A stretch of DNA of 16,384 nt from Anaerolineae bacterium (GTDB lineage: Bacteria > Chloroflexota > Anaerolineae > JAFGEY01): assembly GCA_016931365.1 (NCBI GenBank), contig JAFGEY010000393.1, forward strand, positions 1 to 16,384, read 5' to 3'. The notes under the pieces are model-generated. The model did no database searches, had not been told where the DNA came from, and saw only the letters and a program-made list of their open reading frames with translations. Position numbers and translations under genes: made by a program. Positions 1-7,730 of this stretch are shown here, piece after piece. The stretch's first letter is position 1. Each line of letters begins with the position of its first letter.

Positions 1-2
1 CT

Positions 3-77
3 GAGATTGGTTGTTATAGCACGCTGCAAGAAGGAGTGTCCGATCTATTGGCGCGGGTCGCCGCGCCGGCGACCTGA
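3..77 (+). CDS. C-terminal end of an upstream protein, possibly STAS domain (partial)
   Basis: Only the last 24 codons are in the window, ending in TGA at 75-77. The tail contains the segment STLQEGVSDLLARV. Its hydrophobic spacing matches the last helix of the two STAS proteins downstream (DLQSGIEYALGRM and DMAAGVRYALERL), so it may be the end of another STAS or stressosome-type protein. The stop lies about 40 nt before the proposed GTG start of the GAF gene, which fits the same operon. The assignment rests on a very short stretch: the reading frame is plausible and the STAS call is inference. It could equally be the tail of an unrelated protein. Confidence 0.4.
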   Translation, partial: EIGCYSTLQEGVSDLLARVAAPAT

Positions 78-93
78 CCTTGTCTCGTTTGTT

Positions 94-106
94 GGGGGGA
101 GGAAGG
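94..106 (+). promoter_or_regulatory. Purine-rich ribosome binding site deciding the GAF gene start
   Basis: A run of G and A (GGGGGGAGGAAGG) ends 9 nt before the GTG at 116 and 3 nt before another in-frame GTG at 110. The spacing favours 116. It argues against the more upstream TTG at 80, which would put this Shine-Dalgarno inside the coding region. Confidence 0.6.
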
Positions 107-115
107 GTAGTGCTC

Positions 116-2188
116 GTGAACGAATCGGCCCGCGAGCTGGAAAGTCTGCGTCAAGAAGCGGATCGTCTGCTCGATCTGAGCGGATGCTTTACATTTCTGA
201 TGGACGAGGAACAAATCCTGATCGCCGCCCTGCGCGAGATCAGCGACACCGAGGTGGATCGCTGTGTGATCGCCCTGTTCGAAGATATCGAAGAGCGCGA
301 TCCGGCCTGGCTGCAAGTGGTGGCTCTCTATGATCGCGAAAATGGCGAATTGGGGTTGCCCTCGGTGTTCAGCCAATTTGCGATCGCTGAAATGCCGGTG
401 GTCGAACGGCTGCTGCGCGACAAAGAGCCGATTGTTGTCCTCAACTGCGACTGCGGCAGCGAAATTGCACCATTGTGCCGCGACCGGCTGTGGCTGCAAG
501 AGATGAGCGCCGTGGCCGTCATTCCTCTGATCGTGATGGGCTGGCCGATCGGGATGCTGGTGATGGGCAAGCGCACGCGGGAGCCATTCGCCGAGTTCGA
601 TCTGCGCTTTTACCAGATTTTGGCCAATCTTGCGGCGATGCCCCTGCGTGCCGTGCATCTGATCGAGGCACAGCGGCGGCGGCTGGCCGAACAGAACGCG
701 GTCAACAGCGTGGGCAAAGCGGTGAGCAGCATCATTCACCTCAACGATCTGCTAGAGATGGTCTATGAGCAGATCAACACGGTGATGCACGCTGAAAACT
801 TTTATATCGCTTTGCACGATCCGTTCCACGATGAAGTCTCTTTTCCTTTTGCCATCGAAAATGCGCGTCGTGTGCAGTGGGCCGACCGGCAGGCCGGTCG
901 CGGCCTGACCGAGTATGTGCTGCGCACGCACCAGCCCCTTCTTTTGCCTGGCGACGTCCCAGATCGATTGCGCGAACTGGGCATCGCTGCCATTGGTCAG
1001 ATGGCCTGCGCGTGGATAGGTGCGCCGCTGATTGTGGGCGAAAAGGTCATCGGGATAATGGCCGCCCAGGATTTCGCCTCTGAGAACGTCTATACTCCTG
1101 CCGATTTGGATCTGTTGGCAGCGCTGGCTAATCAGGTCGCCGTTGCCATCGAAAATGCCCGGCTGTACGAAGAGACACAGCGGCAGGCGTTGTACCTGCG
1201 CCTTGCCGCCGAGGTCGGCCGACGGATCATCCTCATCCTCGACATCGACGAGTTGCTCCGCCAGGTGGTCGAGTTGATCCGCGACAGCTTTGGCTATTAT
1301 CACGTCCAGGCGGCGCTGGTCGACGAAAAAACACAAGAGGTGGTTGCGCAGGCGGGCAGCAGCGTGCCCGGACTGGAGACCGAGAGCGCTTTCCCCCGCG
1401 TGGGTGTGGGCAAAGAGGGTTTGATCGGCTGGGTAGCCGGACGCGGCGAGCCGCTGCTGGTCAACGACGTGACCCGGGACTCACGCTACCTGCATATCGA
1501 TGCGCTGCCCGATACCCGTTCCGAACTGGTCGTGCCGATCAAGTTTGGCAGCCGCGTGATCGGCGTGCTCGACGTGGAAAGCGATCGCCCCAATGCCTTT
1601 CATCCCGAAGATATTCCCATTATGTACACCCTGGCCGATCAGGTGGCGATCGCCATTGCCAATGCCCGCTTGTTCGAGGAAAAGGAACAGCGCATCCGGG
1701 AGTTGAACGTGCTGGTGAACATTGGGCAGTCGTTGTGCAATGTGACCTATACGGCTCAACTTTTGGAATTGGTCCGCACTCAAGTGGGCACGCTGCTTGA
1801 CGTGTCGAACATTTTTGTGGCGCTCTACAACCCGCAAGAGGCAACCATTTACTTTCCGCTGGCCTACGACGACGGCGCGCGGCTGGAGCCGTTTACGCTG
1901 CATTATGATGCCAAAGAAGGACTGACCAGTTGGGTGATCGAAAACCAGCGCGCATTGCTGATCCGCGATTGGGCGCAGGTCAGTCCCGAACTCGTCGCGC
2001 GGGTGGTCGAGCGGGGGACGATGGACACCCGCGCCTGGCTGGCCGTGCCGATCCTGCGCTGCGATCAAGTGCTGGGTGCGATCGGCGTGCAGAGCGCCGA
2101 GCCGGACGCCTTTGACGAGCGTCACCAGACCGTGCTTACCGTCGTCGCCGCACAGTTGGCCCTGGCCCTGGGCGCACTGCCCGAATAA
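116..2188 (+). CDS. Tetra-GAF domain signalling protein
   Basis: This 690-residue protein is made almost entirely of four GAF-type small-molecule or redox sensing domains: residues about 1-180, 195-350, 357-520 and 526-690. They are joined by short helical linkers rich in E, Q and R. Domains 2 and 3 end in the typical GAF signature of a final helix reading LANQVAVAIENARLYEE or LADQVAIAIANARLFEE, preceded by GVLDVES-like or GIMAAQD-like strands. No histidine kinase, GGDEF, phosphatase or DNA-binding domain follows, so the output must come through a partner. No heme-binding or bilin-attachment residues could be assigned, so the ligands are unknown. The start was placed at GTG 116 on the strength of the upstream purine tract; TTG 80 and GTG 110 are alternatives. 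The gene ends 11 nt before the first membrane STAS gene, implying co-transcription and a sensory role for that module. Cytoplasmic; the domain call is firm, the role is inferred. Confidence 0.88.
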   Translation: MNESARELESLRQEADRLLDLSGCFTFLMDEEQILIAALREISDTEVDRCVIALFEDIEERDPAWLQVVALYDRENGELGLPSVFSQFAIAEMPVVERLLRDKEPIVVLNCDCGSEIAPLCRDRLWLQEMSAVAVIPLIVMGWPIGMLVMGKRTREPFAEFDLRFYQILANLAAMPLRAVHLIEAQRRRLAEQNAVNSVGKAVSSIIHLNDLLEMVYEQINTVMHAENFYIALHDPFHDEVSFPFAIENARRVQWADRQAGRGLTEYVLRTHQPLLLPGDVPDRLRELGIAAIGQMACAWIGAPLIVGEKVIGIMAAQDFASENVYTPADLDLLAALANQVAVAIENARLYEETQRQALYLRLAAEVGRRIILILDIDELLRQVVELIRDSFGYYHVQAALVDEKTQEVVAQAGSSVPGLETESAFPRVGVGKEGLIGWVAGRGEPLLVNDVTRDSRYLHIDALPDTRSELVVPIKFGSRVIGVLDVESDRPNAFHPEDIPIMYTLADQVAIAIANARLFEEKEQRIRELNVLVNIGQSLCNVTYTAQLLELVRTQVGTLLDVSNIFVALYNPQEATIYFPLAYDDGARLEPFTLHYDAKEGLTSWVIENQRALLIRDWAQVSPELVARVVERGTMDTRAWLAVPILRCDQVLGAIGVQSAEPDAFDERHQTVLTVVAAQLALALGALPE

Positions 2189-2199
2189 GGGAAAATCTT

Positions 2200-3342
2200 A
2201 TGATCCTGCGTGCTGTCCCCAATTGGCGCATCGTGCGTCGGATACGTCGCTGGGTAACTCCTCGTGCTGCCAATCCCGACCGGGCGCTCCAGGAACGCGC
2301 GGTGTATGCCCTGGCGCTGCCGCTGTTCGTGATGGCGGCCGTGTTTGGGCTGATCGATCTTGCGTTCCTGATTCTGGCCGAGGGAAGACTGGACAATGTC
2401 GTTGTCGATCTGGTTTTCCTGGCAACAATGGCGGCGACGTATGCCCTGGCTCGCCGTGGACGGGTGCGCTGGAGCATTGTTTTACTGCTCGGGATCAACC
2501 TGCTTGCTGTTGCATTCTACATTGTGCAAGGGGGCTATCAAAGCATCAATGCGATGCTTTTCGTGCTGTCCATTGTCGCCGCCGGGCTGGCGCTCGGCGC
2601 GCGGATGGGCTTTGCGATCGCCCTGCTTTCGTCGCTGGTCTATGGCGCGCTGGTTTGGGCGCAGAGTGCCGGCAGGTTTACGCCCAATGTCGTTTTGTCA
2701 GCGGACGAGACGGTGCTCAATTTTGCGCTGATCTCCTTTTTGCTGGCTGGGTTGACCGCCGTGTTCGGCAGTTGGATTTATCGCACGCAGCGCGATCAGG
2801 CGCGCCTGCTCGCCGAACAGATGCAGGCGCTCCAGGCCGCAGACGAAGAGAAAAATGCCCTGCTGCGCGCACTGGAAACGCGCATTGTCGAGCAGCAGGC
2901 GCTTTTGGATCGATTGGAGATCAGTGATGCTGCTCAAGCACGGCTGGCGACCGAGCTGCGCCAGACCGCCAGCCCGGTGATTCCTGTGTTTGATGAGGTG
3001 GTGGTCATGCCGGTGGCGGGCACGCTCGACGCGGCGCGCGCGCAAGGGGTGCTGAACGATCTGCTGGACGGCATCGAGCGACACGGCGCGCGGCTGGCCT
3101 TGCTCGACATCACCGGCGCGCCCGGCATCGACGAGCAGGTGGCCGATGTGCTGCTGCAAGCGATCGATGCCGTGGGGTTGCTGGGCGCTGAGTGCGTGCT
3201 GGTCGGCGTGCGGCCCGAGATGGCCCGCGCAATGATCAACCTGGGCATTGATTTGAGTAGCGTCGTCACGCGCCGCGACCTGCAAAGCGGCATCGAGTAC
3301 GCGCTGGGGCGTATGGGGAGGAGGATCGAAACCGTCCGATGA
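2200..3342 (+). CDS. Membrane-anchored RsbR-like STAS domain protein (first paralogue)
   Basis: The 380-residue protein has a basic N-terminus (residues 1-33), about six hydrophobic segments between residues 36 and 197, a charged coiled coil at about 198-245, and a C-terminal STAS domain at about 250-375. The junction reads ASPVIPVFDEVVVMPVAG followed by LD. This is the signature entry of RsbR-type STAS domains, which scaffold stressosomes and are phosphorylated by RsbT-like kinases. The STAS core LLDITGAPGID (301-311) is followed by Glu312 where RsbR/RsbS proteins usually carry the phosphorylatable Thr/Ser. The sensory part is therefore a membrane domain instead of the globin-like domain of Bacillus RsbR. 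It starts 11 nt after the GAF gene, and its stop overlaps the next start as ATGA, a sign of translational coupling. Ligand and partner are unknown. Domain architecture is well supported; stressosome function is inference. Confidence 0.85.
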   Translation: MILRAVPNWRIVRRIRRWVTPRAANPDRALQERAVYALALPLFVMAAVFGLIDLAFLILAEGRLDNVVVDLVFLATMAATYALARRGRVRWSIVLLLGINLLAVAFYIVQGGYQSINAMLFVLSIVAAGLALGARMGFAIALLSSLVYGALVWAQSAGRFTPNVVLSADETVLNFALISFLLAGLTAVFGSWIYRTQRDQARLLAEQMQALQAADEEKNALLRALETRIVEQQALLDRLEISDAAQARLATELRQTASPVIPVFDEVVVMPVAGTLDAARAQGVLNDLLDGIERHGARLALLDITGAPGIDEQVADVLLQAIDAVGLLGAECVLVGVRPEMARAMINLGIDLSSVVTRRDLQSGIEYALGRMGRRIETVR

Positions 3343-4496
3343 AACCCTGGAACTTGGAACGTCTGCTGTCCAGCGATTTGCCCGATCCCGAGGACGCCCG
3401 CCGCGCGCGGCTGATCAACGCCCTGCTAGCCTGGTTCGCCGCCGGCCTGCTGATTTACGTGCTGGCCGGCCTGGTGTCCTGGTTTGCCCACCTGTTCGAG
3501 GCCGGGCCAACTTTTGTGTCCATTGGCCTGGCCGGGATGTTCTTGGTCGGCCTGGTTTATGCGATCAACCGCAACGGACGGCTGCGCCTGGCAGCGTGGC
3601 TGTTTGTGCTTCTCTTGAGCCTGGTGGTCTTGGTTCTCCTGCTTTTGTACGGCCATCGCGGCGGGATCGTGATGGTGATCCCGGTGATCATCTTGGCCGG
3701 CGCAGTGCTGATCGACCGGCGGGTATCACTTGTCGCCGCCTTTGTCCTGGGAATCATCTATTTGACCATCGCCTTGATCGAAATCAGTGGGCAGTGGAAT
3801 GCCTGGCTTTTGCCCTACGAGTCCCGCTTTCCGGCTGACCTGCTCGTCTCCGGCCAGGTGATCGGCGTCTGGCTGATGGCGATGCTGGCCTGGCTGTCAG
3901 CGGGCAGCCTGTTCGATGCAGTGGCCGAGGCGCGTTTCAATCTGAGTCAAACTCAACAACGCGAGCGTGAATTGCAGCAGATCCGTGCCGACCTGGAGGC
4001 GCAGGTGGCCGAGCGAACGTGGGCGTTGGAGCAGGCATTGGTCGACATGCGCGAGAGCGCGGCGGAACAGCAGGTTTTGTTGGACACCATCCGGCGGCAG
4101 TCCTTTCCGGTGATTCCGATCTGGAACAAGGTGGTTGCCTTGCCGGTCGTCGGCGTGCTGGATGCCCAACGCGCCGATCAACTGCTGACCAGCCTGCTGG
4201 ACGGCATTCAACAATACAACGCCGAGGTTGTCCTGCTCGACGTGACCGGCGCGCCGTTGATCGATCGGGAGGCTGCCGCAGCGCTGGTACAGGCGATCAA
4301 CGGCGCGCGACTGATCGGCGCCGAATGCGTGCTGGTCGGCGTCAGTCCCGACGTTGCGGCCCGGCTGGTCGACCTGAACCTGGACCTCGGCGGTCTAGTC
4401 TCCCGTGTCGACATGGCGGCCGGGGTGCGCTATGCGCTGGAACGGTTGGACGAGCGAGTGCAGGTTCGTTCGGATGATACAAAAAGAAACGTTTGA
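3339..4496 (+). CDS. Membrane-anchored RsbR-like STAS domain protein (second paralogue)
   Basis: This 385-residue protein has the same layout as the preceding gene, so the pair looks like a tandem duplication. There are about six hydrophobic segments between residues 26 and 190, an amphipathic coiled coil at about 192-250, and a STAS domain at about 255-375. The STAS entry motif reads QSFPVIPIWNKVVALPVVG, and the core is LLDVTGAPLID, ending at Asp309. The next residue is Arg310, in the slot where a phosphorylatable Thr/Ser is expected. The two proteins probably assemble with each other through their STAS domains at the membrane. The gene begins inside the stop of its neighbour (4-nt overlap) and is followed after 17 nt by the DUF2652 gene. 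Whether any RsbT-like kinase acts here cannot be judged, since none is encoded in the window. Confidence 0.85.
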   Translation: MKPWNLERLLSSDLPDPEDARRARLINALLAWFAAGLLIYVLAGLVSWFAHLFEAGPTFVSIGLAGMFLVGLVYAINRNGRLRLAAWLFVLLLSLVVLVLLLLYGHRGGIVMVIPVIILAGAVLIDRRVSLVAAFVLGIIYLTIALIEISGQWNAWLLPYESRFPADLLVSGQVIGVWLMAMLAWLSAGSLFDAVAEARFNLSQTQQRERELQQIRADLEAQVAERTWALEQALVDMRESAAEQQVLLDTIRRQSFPVIPIWNKVVALPVVGVLDAQRADQLLTSLLDGIQQYNAEVVLLDVTGAPLIDREAAAALVQAINGARLIGAECVLVGVSPDVAARLVDLNLDLGGLVSRVDMAAGVRYALERLDERVQVRSDDTKRNV

Positions 4497-4500
4497 CTGC

Positions 4501-4507
4501 GAGGAGG
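4501..4507 (+). promoter_or_regulatory. Ribosome binding site deciding the DUF2652 start
   Basis: GAGGAGG sits 6 nt before the ATG at 4514. The upstream in-frame TTG at 4493 would place this site inside the coding region and overlap the previous stop, so ATG 4514 is preferred. Confidence 0.65.
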
Positions 4508-4513
4508 TGTGTG

Positions 4514-5266
4514 ATGACATCGGCTGAAAAATCGGTCGTGCTGATCATTGCCGACATCAGCGGCTATACCCGTTTTATGGTTGAACACAAAGCCGAATTG
4601 ATCCACGCGCAGGTGACAATCAGCGAGTTGATCCAGACGATCATCCGCCAGGTCGAGATTCCGCTCGAGGTGTCCAAGCTGGAAGGCGATGCGGTCTTTA
4701 TGTACGCCGTCAAGGACGAGGATGAGGCGGTCTGGGCCGAGGTGCGACGCCGGATCGGCCAAAAGCTGCTTGCTTTTTTTGAGGTGTTCGCCGCCAAGAT
4801 CGCCGAGATGATGCAAACCAACGTCTGCGAGTGTAACTTTTGTACCAACCTCAACAAGCTGCGCTTGAAACTGATTGTCCACAGCGGACAGGTGCTTTTT
4901 TATACCATTGGCCGCTTTGAAGAGCTCTCCGGCGTGGATGTGATTTTGGTGCACCGTCTGCTTAAAAACTCGGTACAGAAGGATCAGTACATCCTGATGA
5001 CCGAAGCGGGCTACCGCGACATCGAGTTTCCAACCCAGATCGAGGTTATGCCGGGGCAGGAGCGCTATGATGCCATCGGCGAAGTGCGGACGCTGGTTTA
5101 CGTTCCGCCGGCCGTGGGACTGATTTTTGTCGACCTGCCGCCGATCAACCGCGAACTGACCGGCTGGCCCAGGACCAAACACACCGCTGACAAAGTGTTC
5201 AAGACTCTGTTGGTCTGGACCGGGCTTAAAAAAGCGCCGGAACTGTCGCACGCGCACGAGGGGTAG
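4514..5266 (+). CDS. DUF2652 protein, degenerate class III nucleotidyl cyclase fold
   Basis: The 250-residue soluble protein resembles the DUF2652 family, which shares the adenylate/guanylate cyclase fold. Near the N-terminus, Asp14 in ADISGYTRFM matches the first metal-binding Asp of class III cyclases, and Asp59 in KLEGDAVFMY matches the second. The later strand LIVHSGQVLF and the helix GVDVILVHRLLKNS correspond to the catalytic GxxVNxAARL region. There Arg is kept, but the transition-state Asn appears as Ile. Cyclase activity is therefore doubtful; nucleotide binding is possible. A CxCxxC cluster (Cys105, Cys107, Cys110) could bind a metal and sits just before the cyclase-like second half. 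The gene lies 17 nt after the second STAS gene and 21 nt before the CHAT gene, so it may link the sensor proteins to the protease effector. The family call is from memory of the motif; the role is inferred. Confidence 0.72.
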   Translation: MTSAEKSVVLIIADISGYTRFMVEHKAELIHAQVTISELIQTIIRQVEIPLEVSKLEGDAVFMYAVKDEDEAVWAEVRRRIGQKLLAFFEVFAAKIAEMMQTNVCECNFCTNLNKLRLKLIVHSGQVLFYTIGRFEELSGVDVILVHRLLKNSVQKDQYILMTEAGYRDIEFPTQIEVMPGQERYDAIGEVRTLVYVPPAVGLIFVDLPPINRELTGWPRTKHTADKVFKTLLVWTGLKKAPELSHAHEG

Positions 5267-5287
5267 TGACTGGAAGGGGGGCATGAC

Positions 5288-7399
5288 GTGGTCGAACAAG
5301 TCAAATACCGGGTTTTTGATCTGCTCATTTCTCCGTCCGACGGCGGCTATTGTGCACAGGTGTTGGATTCACCTGCCGGCCCGACCGAAGAAGTGGTCGA
5401 GCCGCACCTCGCTCAACTGCTCCACACATTCTCCTTGCCCACGCAGTGCGGTGAAGCGCAAACGCTGGGCATGCAGATCTTTGATGCCGTATTTCACGAC
5501 AAGGTGCTGGCGGCCTTGCAGCGCAGCGTCGATGCGGTGTCCCGCGAAAGCGAGGGCTTGCGCATCCGCCTGCGTCTGTCTGACGCAGCACCCGAACTGG
5601 CCGCACTTCCCTGGGAATTCCTTTACAGCCCCGCCTGGGGGCGCTTTCTCTGCCAGTCGATCGAAACGCCGGTCGTCCGCTACCCGCACCTGGCCGAGCC
5701 GATCCCGCCGTTTTCGGTACAACTGCCGCTCAGGATTCTGGTGATCATTCCAAACCCCAAGAATTATCCTCCCCTTGAGGTCGAACGCGAGTGGGCGGCG
5801 ATCAACGAGGCGCTGGCCGAGCTAATTGCTGGCGGGCAGGTTGTCGTCGAACGGTTGGCGCCGCCGACCGTGTTGGCCCTGCAGCGCCACCTGCGGCGCA
5901 GTGAGGTGCACGTGCTGCACTTTATGGGCCACGGCGAGTTCGACGATGCACTGTCGGAGGGCCGCCTGGTCTTTGAGGGTGCCGCCGGGGTAGCGCATCC
6001 CGTCGATGGGCAGAGCCTGAGCACGCTGCTGCACAACGAGCGCTCGCTGCGTTTGGCGGTGCTCAATGCCTGTGAAAGTGGGGTAACGTCGCGCAGCGCA
6101 CTTTTCGCCGGCACGGCGCAGCGATTGGTGCAGCAGGGCATTCCGGCAGTGCTGGCTATGCAGTTCGAGGTCGCCGATGCGGTGGCGATCGAACTGGTTT
6201 CTGAATTCTACACGGCCCTGGCCGACGGCTACCCGGTCGACGCGGCGCTGACCGAGGGACGGCAGCGGGTCTTCTTATCGGGTGAAGGAGTGGCCTGGGC
6301 CACGCCGGTGCTCTATATGCGCGCGCTGGATGGAGACTTGTTTGGCATTCAAGCAAGTTCGACGCATAAAAAAGAATCAGATCAACCAGTATCCCCGATC
6401 GCACCTGCTCAAGACTGGGCCGAGCTGATCCGTACCGCCTATCAAATTATCCGCGAGTACGAGCGCAATCTCCAGGTTTCGGATCGTCCGGAGGAAAAGC
6501 TGCGCGGGCGGCGGCAGATCGAAGAAAAATGGGCCGAGATCGCGCAGTATCTCAAAGAGTATCTGTCTTCATCCAAAGGCAAGCTGCCGGAGGATATTGG
6601 CCAGATTGCCGTGCGTTTTCCAGAGCTGTTGCTGCAATATGCCAAAACGGCCATCGCCGATAATCGGGTCGATAATCGTCCCGACCCGCCTGCTGTATCC
6701 GCACCCAACCCCTTTGGCGTCATCGGCCGCATCACCGATCCGGCCCATTTCTTTGGTCACGAGGACTTGCTGCGCCAGGTGTTCGAGGAATTGAGCAAAG
6801 GAGTCAACGTGTCGCTGGTCGGCGAGTCACAGACGGGCAAATCGTCCATCCTCTCGATGGTCTGCGCTCTGGGCCCAGAGCGGTTGAACCTGCCGCCGGA
6901 GCGGTTTGCTTACCTCAGCCTGGCCGTGGTAGATAACGAAGACGAATTTTATGAAGCGTTGTGTGATTTACTGCACGTCGAGTCGTGCCGCGGCTTTAAA
7001 CTGACTCGCGCCTTGCGCGGCCGGCGGCACATCCTTTGCCTGGACGAGTTTGAAAAGATGAACTGGGATGGCTTTACGATCAAGGTGCGCAGCCAGCTTC
7101 GCGGCCTGGCCGATGGGGCCGACGCGCCGCTCAAACTGGTCATCGCCAGCCGCCAGCCGTTGGCGCGTCTCTTTCCCGATTCGCCGGAGCAGGGATCGCC
7201 ATTGGCCGGCATCTGTCGCACGCTGGACGTGCGTCCCTTTTCGGCGGCGGCGCGCACCTTTTTGCTCAACCACCTGCAAGGCACCAGCGTGACCTTTACT
7301 GAGGACGAGATCGCCAATCTGATCGCCCAGACCGGCGGCAATCCGGCCAAACTACAGCAGGCAGCGGCGGAATTATATAGCGTAAAGCGTAAAGCGTGA
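5288..7399 (+). CDS. CHAT caspase-like protease fused to STAND-type P-loop ATPase
   Basis: This 703-residue protein has a CHAT (caspase HetF associated with TPRs) domain in its first half. It carries the His-Cys dyad: His215 in HFMGHGEFD and Cys262 in LNACESG, each after a hydrophobic strand as in active peptidases. Residues about 355-450 form a charged helical linker, possibly an effector-associated adaptor. From about residue 473 comes an AAA/STAND-like ATPase: Walker A GESQTGKSS with Lys518, Walker B ILCLDEF with Asp586-Glu587, then the strand KLVIASRQPL and a C-terminal GGNPAKLQQAA helix typical of this ATPase group. The usual reading is that the ATPase senses a signal, oligomerises and switches on proteolysis, as in caspase-like bacterial conflict systems; substrate unknown. 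GTG 5288 follows a GGAAGGGGGG tract by 7 nt. It closes the signalling gene run, 21 nt after the DUF2652 gene. All catalytic residues look intact. Confidence 0.85.
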   Translation: MVEQVKYRVFDLLISPSDGGYCAQVLDSPAGPTEEVVEPHLAQLLHTFSLPTQCGEAQTLGMQIFDAVFHDKVLAALQRSVDAVSRESEGLRIRLRLSDAAPELAALPWEFLYSPAWGRFLCQSIETPVVRYPHLAEPIPPFSVQLPLRILVIIPNPKNYPPLEVEREWAAINEALAELIAGGQVVVERLAPPTVLALQRHLRRSEVHVLHFMGHGEFDDALSEGRLVFEGAAGVAHPVDGQSLSTLLHNERSLRLAVLNACESGVTSRSALFAGTAQRLVQQGIPAVLAMQFEVADAVAIELVSEFYTALADGYPVDAALTEGRQRVFLSGEGVAWATPVLYMRALDGDLFGIQASSTHKKESDQPVSPIAPAQDWAELIRTAYQIIREYERNLQVSDRPEEKLRGRRQIEEKWAEIAQYLKEYLSSSKGKLPEDIGQIAVRFPELLLQYAKTAIADNRVDNRPDPPAVSAPNPFGVIGRITDPAHFFGHEDLLRQVFEELSKGVNVSLVGESQTGKSSILSMVCALGPERLNLPPERFAYLSLAVVDNEDEFYEALCDLLHVESCRGFKLTRALRGRRHILCLDEFEKMNWDGFTIKVRSQLRGLADGADAPLKLVIASRQPLARLFPDSPEQGSPLAGICRTLDVRPFSAAARTFLLNHLQGTSVTFTEDEIANLIAQTGGNPAKLQQAAAELYSVKRKA

Positions 7400-7424
7400 A
7401 ACGAAAAGTTCGATCAATTTAAAG

Positions 7425-7730
7425 ATGTTTAACGATGATTTAGAAAAGACACCAGCCGGCATTCCAATCAGCCTGCGGCCATTCTTTCAAGAATATGTGC
7501 TTGAGGAGCTTGACCCGGAGCGCAGCGCGTTCACGGTCATTGAGCGCACGCTGGCCTGGGGAGATGTGCCTGAGCTGCGTTGGCTCTTTGCCCGCTATGG
7601 GGCGGCGCGGCTGGTCGAATGGGTGCATCGGGCCGGCTGGCGTTGCCTGCCCCGTCGGCGGTTCAAGTATTGGGTGTGCTTTTTTGGTTTGACCGATGTT
7701 CGACAAGGGGAGCGAAAATGGCCGCACTAG
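7425..7730 (+). CDS. Small DUF6922-like protein, putative antitoxin partner of AbiEii
   Basis: This 101-residue protein contains the pattern SLRPFFQEYVLEELDPER, then IERTLAWGDVPELRWLF and a basic helix with WRCLPRRRFKYW. These are features of the short proteins (DUF6922-like) that often precede AbiEii/AbiGii nucleotidyltransferase genes. The protein is helical and basic at its end, consistent with a DNA- or partner-binding antitoxin. That is inference, since the family has no firm role known to me. The ATG at 7425 has only a weak AAAG upstream. The 3' end overlaps the next gene by 13 nt, indicating coupled expression. It lies 25 nt after the CHAT gene and may be read from the same transcript. 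The short AT-rich gap before it holds no convincing promoter. Confidence 0.7.
   Translation: MFNDDLEKTPAGIPISLRPFFQEYVLEELDPERSAFTVIERTLAWGDVPELRWLFARYGAARLVEWVHRAGWRCLPRRRFKYWVCFFGLTDVRQGERKWPH
7705..7712 (+). promoter_or_regulatory. Ribosome binding site deciding the AbiEii start
   Basis: AAGGGGAG ends 5 nt before the ATG at 7718, inside the end of the upstream small gene. It rejects the far-upstream in-frame ATG at 7580, which would overlap the small gene by 150 nt. Confidence 0.65.

Noticed and set aside
7380..7400. Short tandem repeat of AAGCGTA at the end of the CHAT gene
   Set aside because: About three imperfect 7-nt copies overlap the stop codon, too short to call a functional repeat.
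7580..7717. N-terminal extension of the AbiEii gene to ATG 7580
   Set aside because: It would overlap the small upstream gene by 150 nt. A good ribosome binding site precedes ATG 7718, where the family sequence begins.
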